A DNA stretch of 49,023 nt, taken from Saccoglossus kowalevskii. Taxonomy: Eukaryota; Hemichordata; Enteropneusta; Harrimaniidae. The notes under the pieces were generated by a model. The model did not search any database. It saw nothing but the letters and a program-made list of their open reading frames with translations, and had not been told where the DNA came from. Positions within the stretch are counted from its first letter, which is position 1; each line of letters starts with the position of its first letter. The stretch covers positions 822,064 to 871,086 of the forward strand of contig NW_003145783.1 of assembly GCF_000003605.2 (NCBI RefSeq), read 5' to 3'. Both the position numbers and the translations under genes were made by a program. Of this stretch, positions 26,601-38,600 are shown piece after piece.

Positions 26601-29600
26601 TTAGTAGCGCATGCTCATATGTAAATTACAAGTGTTGCTGTGGTTAAAATAAGTCATATTTTAAGAATTCTGTATTCAACATATGTAGTAATTGGTTTAT
26701 ATGCGCTTCTATTGAACTAAATATGGTAGTTGGTATTTTTCTTTTAGATTGTTCATATACTTCTTGTCAAATGCTACATAGCTTGGTATGGTAATTTTCG
26801 ACAATTTTATATTCCCGAATATATACCTGGATGGTTTGTTGTTGCTTGGCACTGGCACAGATATGCAAATAAGTCNNNNNNNNNNNNNNNNNNNNNNNNN
26901 NNNNNNNNNNNNNNNNNNNNNNNNNAAACATACAGTGTTATGGTCACTGCTAAATTCATACATGTTGTTTTTAAAACAGCATAAAAACAATATTAAAAAA
27001 AAAGTTTCTTTTAGTCAATCCAAACTGATCTTAAAATCCACAAGTTTCCAAACTTGTCTCCACTAGTTGATCTAGTAGCCCTTTTCAAGCAAAATTTTTT
27101 TTACCATAAATCGCTTCGAAAAAGCTATGTACCATTTTATCAAATTTCATTCAATGCTTAGTTTAACGATTTCATGTTTAGCTGAAGTGAGAATATACAC
27201 TCCACTGAATTAGCTACCTCTTGGATTAGCAAAGTTACAGATTAGCTTAATTAGCTAAAATAACATGCTAGCCATTTACCTCACTTTATACTAACGAGCC
27301 ACACACATGTGAAAATGAATATAATCACTTACAAACTATTTAAAAAAACTAAAAAAACTTATACAAACAATTTGGGATTATACTTCAGATGGATTAATAC
27401 AACCAGGCTTCTATTATTGGGCAAACTGTTTATTTCTTTAGGATGTCATTATGACAGTTAGTATCCTCTATACACTTAGTGGTAGCACTTGTATAAACAC
27501 GCTACAATCATGGCTTCCTACTGTTCAATGAAATGTACATATCTATAAGCCACCAAGTACTGATGGGTGGATAAACATAAACAATTAACTCCTCTAATAA
27601 ACAAACACATTAACAATAACCGCCTTTTGCTAAATTGCCTTGTGTTGTGTCTTTGGCAAATCTTGAGGCAGTTTTGTTTTCTCTTTTTCTTTCCAGGTTT
27701 CTGTGTTAGTTATCTGGCCACATGGGGAGCTGTCAGTTCTCTGTTATCAACACCTTTGATAGAAAGTAGCATCAAATTCACATGTGTATTTATTATTTTT
27801 GTATATCGTAATAATAGTGTTGTACAGACAGACCTGTCTGAACTAGACACTGTCTTAAATGAATGCAGTCTAAAAAAATCTTATTTTCAGACCCTTCTCC
27901 ATAGCTTAAGTTTTTCTTTCTTAACCTAAAGCAGTGAGATCTATCCATTCTCCTTTGGTGTTCAGTTCCCACAGTTTTAACTGTACTACCAACCAGTGTT
28001 GAAGTGAGATGTGTTTTCAATGAGGTTTCATCTTTGTTTGAATAAAAAAATTAATTAATTTATTTTTTATTTTTAACAAAATAATTAAAACTTGGGATAC
28101 AAGTCTGTAAATAATGCATCACAAAAAATGTGAAAATTGTAAAGCATTTTTGTTATGTAATACATTTAAAAGAAATCTTGACTCCATGAATATGTGACAT
28201 TTATTTCATCTGCTCTCTATATCTTGGCATGGTACCACAAGAAACTACCGGAGCATATAAAAAAAGCATCTGAATAAACTTTGGCAGATATTCAGTTCTG
28301 AACAGGATGTTTATTCTTAAAATAAGTACCAATAAGTACAAGAGTAATTGTTTTTGTATGTACAAGGTGTGTTAGGTAAAGGTATGTATCAAACTGGCTG
28401 CACTTCAGCTGAATAAAGTCCGCTTGTTATTATCAAGCTATCGGATTAAACTGGGATAGGTTCATTAGCATATCATCTGCATAACAATTGCTTTGTACTG
28501 AGTGAATCAAGCTTGGGTGCATAAGAATAGCCATTGTCCAATTGGATTGTGTAGTTTTGCATATGATTAGCCTGTGAAGTACATTAGATGTCAAACCATG
28601 GTGGGATAGGCCGGATATCTATTGAAGTTAGTTTGTGTGGGTGGTACTCCTTACCTCCACTGTTAATGTACACGACTGGACACTTCAGGTATAATCTAGT
28701 GTAGTGTATGTGTACAGCGACAATGATAGCTCGCATTAAAGCTCTTGCAGATGTAGACTCAAGAAAGTTTGTCTGCGTTTTATTCTACGCACACTCCTTT
28801 GAGTAGTTCAGACAGGAACTTTGTTAATTTAGACTTTGACCCTAGTTGTCAAATTATATACGGTGGGTTGGATTTGCGTCAGAGATACCTACCTGCTGTG
28901 ACGTGTGCGCCATACGTAGAGTGCACTAGGACTCGGAGCTCTGAACAGCAGAGAGGTTCACTGCGACTTGCTGCTCACCAGAATGAGGGAGGTTCATAAC
29001 AGCATTAAACATATTATAGGACATTCATCGTTAAAGGTATGATTATTTTTAATTCATAGTTGAGTTGGGATTCTGCCCCTTGTTGACGTTTTCACGTAGA
29101 GTATGTTATGGTGGAGTCAGTGGTGGGGGTTGACACAATTGGCTGATAAAGTTCAATGTTTATTATTTTGCCAGAAAAATAATTCAGCAGAATAATAGAT
29201 TCTTTGGGTGGAGTTGTTTACGTTTTATTTTGAATGTGAATGTACTTCATGTTTTGAGTGAGTATTTTAAACTTGTCATTTAGAGGTTGTGTGTGTGTGT
29301 GTTGTGGAACTGTATAATGACGTCGATACTGTGGTTTATTGTTAAAATTTGTCAACTTCATTTGTGGAAAATCTGGTTGCAAAGAAATCCTGATTTGTAC
29401 AAGTTGTCTTTACCTACTGTAATATGTAATTTACATATAATCGTTCTGAAATAATTCATGTAGGATATATTCATAATGGCACTTCGGACAACATGGACAT
29501 TTTAAAGAAATTGTCAGTTTTAATTGGCTCTTTTTTTCTTGGCAGCAAAAATTTGAAATCTTAAAATCTCTATTTCTGTTTGGTGATATAATCTAGTTTT

Positions 29601-32600
29601 CTTCTTTTATTTGACCAACTTTTGCTCAAGATTGTTTTCCTTGACCTAATTTTTTTTAATTGCCAAAAATTCCCCAGACTCTGTTTATAGTGTGCTAATA
29701 TGGTGGTTAATCTGTTAGCACTATACTTGAATCATAGACAGTAAGTCGTGGACGTGCCAGACGTAAACACAAGTAACAGCATGCATGAGGCAGTCCTGAT
29801 ACATAACAGATTTATGTGACACCTGTGGATGTGACCGCAATTCACTTTTGCACTTTTCGGCCACTGAGTATTTTGTACTGTATGCACTTTGTAAATAGCT
29901 TTTGTTTAAATTAATTTATGTAATTGGGTTTGAGGTCAATTTCACAGTTTAGTGGGCATTAAATGTTTTGTTATATTAATTGCCTTTGAAGTTTTCTCGT
30001 TAACTAAACAACTGTGCTATTATTGAAGTCATAATATATCTCTTAATGATTTCTACATATTTTTTTTTTTTGGATCAACCTTGAAAAAAGAGTTGTGCAG
30101 AAATGTGTTTCAAATCACTTGACACTGAAAACCAATTGTCAGTTCCTTGTGATGCCTACCAGCATGACATTGACACTTCTCAATAATGTCATAAAAGATG
30201 GTCTAGTTTAATTAAGCTTACTTGAGTAAAAAAAGGATCTGATTGAAGGTTACAAAATACTTGACTCATTGATATCATCCAAGGTTTTATTCTATCATAC
30301 TTTACTGAAGGTTTTTCATACAGTATCTCTGATTTATGGTTCTCACTGTTGCACTGTGTACATTCCACACAGCACTTAAAACACACCCCACACCTGTGAT
30401 TATGATGATTGCGGTTCGAGTATTTTATTCAGACGTGATGGAATTCATTTAATTAATCTATGTGGAAATCGCTATTGTGTCAAGACAATGACAAACAATT
30501 GCATGTTTCCTCCATGGGCCATCCACTCTTGACCGTTCTTTTAATTTTATTAAAACTGTGTCCCACTTTTATAAATCGTTTCCTGTAATGCTAGTTCGAC
30601 TTTCCATAGCATCTTTTTTTTTCCATATCCTTTTTTGAAATCAATTCAAAATTTGTAAATTAAAATTACAAAATGTCGTCCATGTGACCTTAATGTTTAC
30701 AGACTGGCTTTTCAGAATAAGTAATCTTTACAAATTGAATTGTTGAATAGTTTTCTTTCCAAGCAAACAAGAGATTTCCTCTTTTATGTCATCCTGCTAT
30801 TTACAGTCAAAATATTGATTTCTATTGTCGTCAGTATTATATAAGCACTATAACTGACAGCATATACTGTACTTGTAGAAGCATGTGTGTCAACATGTGT
30901 GCATTTGATGACAAGCCAGGTCATAGAGTTGAAGTTGTTTTTGGATAAGATGGAATCTAGAAAAAGATGTTAACTTTTTTCTTTTTTTGCAATATACATG
31001 TATTCATGAAAAACCTAATTACCGGTAACCATTCACAGGTGCACTGTTGTAAATTTCATACTTGGACAAGTGCCCTTTTTTGTGGGCATCTAGTGGTATA
31101 GAGAGGATTGGGGGGGGGAGGGGGTTGACATTCTCCACTATCAATAATTTCACTATCTAGAGGTTGACCATTAGAAACTTAGGGGGAAGGTCAAAATAGC
31201 CTAATATATATTTATATATAAAATAAAAACATTTAACTGAGGAAAGTAAAACTTTACAAGCACCATCATCCCGGGAATAAAAATCATGAACCAATAATTT
31301 GCACAGTACCGTAGTTCCCACAATCTGCCCATTCATAGTTCCAATGGTTGACTTCTCAACTTCCCAATGGTTGATTTTAAGGCTAGCAGTGAAGATTACT
31401 CAAGATGATTATACACCCAATTTTCATAGATTTTTGATTCTCAAACATAATCAATATTGATTATATTTTTGAAATATTTCCTTTTCTCCTTGTTTTTAAA
31501 AAAGTTAGTGTTTACTCACTTCTAAGGTGGTCGTACCACAGTTAGTGGCCGTACCTTGGTTATCATTATGCATGTTAAGTAGCATAGTAGGGGTTTATTG
31601 GTAAGCAGCTCAGCATGACATAAGACCATATTAGCATATTTTTCACATTCTTTTCAGAAACTTTACCCCTCAGTTGTATGTTTTGTGTTGTTTGTTTTGG
31701 TACAGAGTTAACATTTTTCAAGGCGTATTGAATTTCCCAGTATACACATGTACCGGTAGTATTTTTTTTTTCAATTATTTTTGTGGACAATCTTCATTTT
31801 GGATGTATTCGTTGTCAATAGGCCATATGCATGACCTCCAAAAGGTCACACATCCTGGTACTTTCTGGGGGTACAAATTTACTATCAATTCAAATTTAAT
31901 TATTATTTTCTCACAAAAATGCAAGCAGTTATCTTTGAAATTCAAAAACAGTTAAACATCGTAACAATTGATGTATATTATTGGAAATTCTTGCTATGAT
32001 GGAACATAATACTCCCTGAAAGTACCAGGATGTGTGACCTTTAGGGGTCATGCATAAGGCATGTCTAGTAGATTTTATATTATGAACGTAGCTGAAATCT
32101 TGATAGGAATCCACAGTACAGATACAAAAGTACCTGGCAATTCAGACCTGTGCCTGTCATGGTGATAAATTTCTGTATATTTCCTCTGTTCATTTTCATG
32201 CCATCTCTTCGTGTCACTGTGAACATCATTGGAAACATGATGCCGTGCATGTAGCATCATAATCACTAGCCCATCCCAGCACTTGAAGTATTCAATATTT
32301 TTTAGTAAATATTTTGATTGGAAAGTTATATTTCTATCTGAGTTTTTGATAACATTTCTGCACTGGGTAACTGTAAATATATATTGTAGCCTCACAACAA
32401 CAACAACTGTTACACAACTAGTGAGGTTGTCTTATCAGAGATATAACTTTAATTGAGCTCATGATATTGTACACAGCTACTGTTTCTGTTGACAGTGACT
32501 GATAAGACAATCACCCAACCCAGGCAAGGATTCCAATTTGTCCACATCAGGAGGGCTGGTATTTTAGGAACCCAAGTATGTAGCAGTTGTGATGAGGCAA

Positions 32601-35600
32601 TCCATAAAATAGTGCCCAAGCAGCACAGTACAATGACAATTGTGATCACATCTCGGTTACTTTTTTATTTACAAAGTTCAATCAGTGTTTGAAATCTCAC
32701 AATGTCCCACATTTCTGGTTGACTGCCGTTATCGTAACTTTGATAATGTACTTCAGTCTTCAGGTAAATTATATGACAGGATTGTCAGCTTCGAGCAGCT
32801 GAATTGTTGAAGTTTACAAAAAGCATTTAACTTTGATTGATTACTTTTGTCAATGTTCTACATTTCAAACCTTGCCGCATGACAACCGCTTAGTACTGGA
32901 GAATTTAAGCGTGTTTGAAGTGAATTGTTCTCAGGTAATTTTACGATAATAAAAATAGTTGAAACTGGACACACTCTCTTCTACTGGCATCCAGGTGCTT
33001 ACTGTTTCCGAAGCAAAACATGGTTTACCAGTAATATACATGTAGTTGAAAATTACATTAACTGTATTAACCTACTAAAACCTATATTAAATAAATGTTC
33101 TCATAACTATATCTAGGAGTATCACAACTCACAGCAAAGTAATTATGTTCAATCACTGTGACCTGACGGAAGCTACCTTAACTTTTACTCATATTGGTAT
33201 GTTTATATTGCATGAGTTTGACGGGAGGATCTATTGTAAGGACTATAGGGGTGGCAGGTATCATTCTAATTTCTGTAGAACTCTATTTATCAGCACGGGT
33301 AATAGGATGTGGATGTGATTGGTGAAAAGTACTTTGATTGTAGTGTTTGTATAAAAGCTGTAAACTTTTATAACCATGGTATGTAATACCACTATATCAA
33401 TGCGCTTTATTGTTGAGAACGGTAGGCTAGCGTCTTTAGTCTTATATACCTGCGTGATTTCATTCAATCTTCTGTTCTTTGAAGAGCAAAAGGAAATATC
33501 GTAGGCGTACAGTGTCAACACAAACTCCTTGTCTTCTGAGTTTGCTTTCCCCAGCACATGGTTGCCAGTGTTGATATCAGGACTGGCCATTGTACTGTCT
33601 GTGAGGTCAAGGGTCGCATCGGGTGGACGTGACTGTTAACATCTTTCTCAGTCACAGTGCCGTGGGTACTCTTTTAACTAGAACAGTGCAAGGTACGAGT
33701 TCAATGAAATTGTACAAACACAGCTCGCTTTGATGTTGGGCTCACGTTTGTTCTGCTTTATTCATCCATTTCTATAGAATCGTTTCTTCTTCTTTTTTTT
33801 TTTATCGTCAAAGGTGCGTGTCTCAACTAAATTTAAGAGATAAAAGTGCTCATGGCCTTGTGTTTAAAAATAGGCATAAAAAAGTGAAAATTGATCCCTT
33901 GTTATTTAATGCTTGACTGTTTCTGCATGAGCCAATGACTTTGTGCTCTGGCACAGCTATTTACTGAGAGTTCCTTTATGTGGCTCAGGTAGTCCCACAT
34001 GTTAGACCATAGCTTTTGCATCTCATATGCCACCGAGGTGCATTTGCAGGCATTGAGAAAAAATCTGGGTTTAGAAATTAATTTTCAACCCCAGTATGAT
34101 TATTACATTTAAGTCAATGTTTATGATTTCAGAATAGTTGACAGTATGTTGCCATGGAAACAATTCTAGTTACAGGTACAATTTTTTTTTCTGTGGGACC
34201 TAATTAGTACAATAAGTAAAAAATCAAAAAACTCACAAAAAGTTTTAAGTTCAGGAAAACTTGTTCATAAGTTTGTATGAGTCTGTTCACTGCTTCTGTG
34301 TTGTATTGATATCTTTTTGCTTTGGATTACGTTATCACAATATTGGTGAATGGTTTGCATTCATTATACCCATTACCATGTATGCCATTTTGCGTCAGAA
34401 TCCACACCCAAATCTTTGCCTTGCGTCATATACCGGGTACTACATGTATGAATGATGACAACCAAACTCCTTGAAACTGTGTATAGTACAAACACATCTA
34501 TCTATAACTGGTTAATCTGTTTTCGACTAGTGCTTATTGGTCAGTATTTCCACCAATTAGCAGACAGATTAGTCAATGTTATGGCGTCTGTCTGTCCTAA
34601 ATATTCTAATTTGAATGACATTTCTTGGTCAGTTTTAGTTCCCTGGGGCTACTGTTTTTTCGCTATCAGTCAACGCTTCCCTCTAGTAATGGTATAACTG
34701 GCAGCAAATTCCAATGAATGGTATTCCTGTTTTATGATTTGATTTTATATGCACTGTCATTTCCCACAGCTTTGCAGTGGAATTGGTGCATGTTAGGGAG
34801 AGATGTTGTGGATCCTTTCATGGTGTTGTTTGTTCTAGTTGCCATTCAGGTGGAAATTTCCAGAATTTCGATAAATTTACTGCCTCACGAAACAATGAAG
34901 TCTGTCTCTGTGAAAAATAGTAAATGATTCTCCAAAAGTCAAAGGTCTATCATAAAGACAGTCTCTAATGTACTGTTGTTGCTGCTGGCAACATCCAAAT
35001 CTTGGTCTAGGTTATATGCTATCTACTACGAGAAGCAAGAAATTATAAATAAAAATATTAAAAATAAAAAAAAAATAGTTAGTCTCAGGGGAAAAAGTCA
35101 TATAAAGCCCTGTACCCTCAAGCCAGTAGCCTCTACCCCTTTTCTTGAAATGAAATGATCCTTTTCAAAGTTGTTATTGTATGGCCTCTTTGGCTAAAAT
35201 TATGCAATTTTAAACTTCTACATTAGAATGCAAAGTTTACTGTTGTTGGGGCTTTTGTAAGGAGGACAATAAAGATTGCCAACTTAGGTGACATCCAGGT
35301 CATCTAGTAATAATAGGTTGCAGTCAGGTTATTCTGTAGATCTTTCACAAATCTCACACTCTATAATCTTGTATAATTTGTCTTGGCTCACCTTGTGTCT
35401 CTTGAAGTAAAACTGGATGTTTTATAACAACAGAAAAAATGAACAAACTCGTGAAGTAGAAAGATTGAAAAAATGTACTTTAATTTAAAGTTCTGAAAGT
35501 TTTGATGAAGTTCTGGAAAAAAAGTGCACTGAGTATAGTTTGACATTTTATAATGGCAGGAAGAAAAAGAGATGTTTGAAAAATTGTATAATCTCGGCGA

Positions 35601-38600
35601 GTCATGTGGCTTAAACGTGCTGAAGATATAGCTTAAATATGTCAATATTTTCTTATCGGCCTCGAACGTGAGAGCAGATCAGTTGAGAAATTAGAAGGCG
35701 GGTCCAAGACTATGTACGTGTGTGATCTTTTTTCATGGGAGGTTTAAAATGGGTCAGGGGTATTTTGAGATGCACAGTGTCGCAATGCCTTGCCGTTGAA
35801 TAGAACAGCCATGAAGAGAATACATCGTGAAGTCATTGTGTAGCCTCTATTGTATTCTATTGCAATTGTGCTATTTGCATTTACATAGCCTAGCAGTGTG
35901 TTTGCATATTAAAAGGCCAATGGTTTTCAGATTTCTTTGGCTAAGTGCCATCCGTCATTATACCACAGCGCACATAAACACAAGGACGTATTGTTGAGTT
36001 ATGCCGTAGACATCATGTCGGCTGTTTTTTTCTGTGTTGAATTATGCGGCTTGGTAACACGGTGCAAGATCAGGGACATGGTCTAGCTGTGAGAAAGAGA
36101 ACACCAACTGCTTGGATGAATGACGAGCAGGTAGATGAGATTTCTAAAAATGGTTACGACACACCTCTCTGCTCAGGTTTCATGTATCCCAGCCGACAAC
36201 CGACTTTAAGTGTCGTCCATAAACCGTTCCAGTTGATGCACCTTTTGCTAGCTGTGCTGTCTCCTTTTGCCTTTTATATCTAACTTGTGCCGTTTTATGT
36301 TTTATTCCTGATAGGTGCAAAGAATACCACAATATGACCAGTATTTAAGTACACTGCTTGATAAGACGCCAGTGTCTCATCCGGCCTATGGAGACCTGTG
36401 TCCGGTTGTTGATAAAGTCAATAACGTAAGTCATGCGTTAGTTCATATATTCTAGCATTTTCCATTTTGGTATCATGTACATTTGACTAAATATAACTGC
36501 CCTATTGATACCATTCTGTCCTATAAAAGACAATTGACACAAATCTTGAGACGAGTACACCAAGCCAGAGTGGCAGCCAGATTACCTGGAGCCATATCTA
36601 CTTGACTGTGTACAATCGCCAGATATGTTTTCACACATGCACGTGTCCTCAGCTTTAGCTTTACATCACCGCTTACCACACCACGTACATTTCATACTGG
36701 CGTCATACACAGGGTAAACTCAAGTGCGCTAAAAATGTAGACTATTGCTACAAATTTAAAACGAGTCAAATTCTCTTTGAGTACTTGGCGGGCTGGGCTC
36801 CATAGCATGAACAATTAGCCACATTTTTTTGTCGCTGACTGCGAAGAAAGTTTTTTATGTCTCAGTGACATTCAAGTGGTTCTGAGTCAGTCAATTAAAG
36901 GAAAATATTCTAGACAAGTGTTGGTTGGTAAATGTAATTGACCAGTCATTTGAAACTTACACATCTCACGTTTCCCCCCCATTCAAAGACTAAAGGTTGG
37001 GCAGGTCTCATTACTTCCGACTTAATTTTACCTAATCAAATATAATTGTGTAATGATTTGACATGTTCACTGAGTAGAACCAGTCGGTTGTAGATCTATC
37101 ACTGATTGATGACTAAAATATACGATAATGTCCTTGTGGTCGCATTCCATAGATAGAGGAATTGCAAATTGTCTTGTATTTGGTAGATCTTTTTTTATTT
37201 ATTTAATAAAATACATTCATAATACTGGAAAACAAGAATAAATATTTTAAGTTAAATAACAATTTAAATGCAATTGTCCTGAAGAACTCAGTGATACTGA
37301 TAATTGTGAGTATTATCATACTTGCCACTCCACATGTATGCTCCTTGGTAATATGCTTGTATCAAATCTAATTTCATTTGGTTTGACTACTCCTTGCTGC
37401 TATTTTTTGCCAGATTTTTGAATTGGTTCAGAATAGCTCACAGCAACCGAGTGAAAGTATTAATTAATTGAATATTCATTCAGTATTGTAAAGTTTATAC
37501 TGTTTAGTATTGTACTGTCCTTCCTGCTTTTTAAAGCCAGAACTGTTTCCAGTTTATACTTAGAAGCTATTCACTGAAGTGACAGTCTAAACTTGTCCTC
37601 CATTATCATGTTTACAATGCGTTAATGCCTTTTCTCAAGTGATTTGAACTTGCGCTGACAGCTATAACTGACCTCACCCTCACTTTCTATTTGCTTCTAG
37701 ATGGTGAAGGAGCGAGACAATGAGATTCAGGTTGCCGAGAACCAGAACAAACTTGAGCAGGTCCAGGAGCGGTTTCCGCATGATAACCTGCAGTTAATGG
37801 AGAAACATGCTGTAATCCTACAGGTATGGTAACCCCCCTATTATATCCAGATTATGGATTAATCCAATGAATAATGTGTGCTTGGAGCATACCATTATTT
37901 TAAAATCATGGGTGGGGGTGTTTAATTTACTGTTTTTGAAAATGCGTTTTATAATAATTAGACTTATTTGCAAAATCATCTTAGTAAACCATTTATATCT
38001 TCAGATTCAACCTTACAAAAAATTGACGAGAACTCCCTTAAGAAATCTACACAAATGAATAGATAAGGGGTTAACATTATGAGAAAGAAGGAAATAATAT
38101 GTTATGTTACTGACATTTCTGCCCAATATGAAATAAAACACCTTGTTTTCAACATCACTATTTTCAAAGGTTTACACATCACAGAGTGGATAGTTCTTAG
38201 TTTTTGTTTCTACATAATGCTGCATTTTGTACGACTTTTGTTATATAATGACACACACTGTAAAGTTTTGGAATGTCTCTGAATTGTATCGCACCAACCA
38301 CAAAAACCATAACATGAAAGAGATCATTAAAAAAGGTTCTCATTTAAACTTAGATTAAATTATAGCAGTTGTAAATGGGCTATCAGGATGGTTCAGTCAT
38401 TTTATTGTCTTCAAACAAAACGTGTTGATTACCTAGGCACATTGCCTTTCAGATGATATCTTGTTTACAAGCTCCTGTGCTGGGTGGTTCCCAGTGTGTA
38501 CCACAGCTAGGGTTTGCCAGTAAACAACTTATGATGATTTACTATGGTATACTGTGTCTCTTTTATTTCACAATTATACCTCTTTTAATGAGATATTGTG

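Larger units (their letters stand above)
13033..36314 (+). other. Intron 6, 23.3 kb, splitting the DH domain
   Basis: GTGAGT...TGATAG. It lies between LLLLP and VQRIP of the DH CR3 motif. It holds four full and one partial family A elements, family B and D elements, the CAGGGTCC element, a LINE relic, the dispersed repeat at 21012-21690, an AT microsatellite, a 50-N gap, a fold-back at 31821-32060 and two candidate alternative first exons (28983-29036 and 36044-36130). Long stretches such as 13100-14190, 19320-20590, 21700-23220, 27000-28360 and 29050-31800 show no recognisable gene. Open frames there (14769-15296, 27567-27929) lack family resemblance and look like chance. Confidence 0.8.

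Noticed and set aside
26709-27066. Open frames on both strands across the N run
   Set aside because: They are open only because the 50 undetermined bases carry no stop codons.
27567-27929. 120-codon open frame
   Set aside because: Low-complexity hydrophobic stretches without recognisable domains, and no consistent splice partners.
30395-30425. GGTTCGAG-like motif considered as a tRNA T-arm
   Set aside because: No matching A-box, acceptor stem or anticodon arm was found at the right distance.
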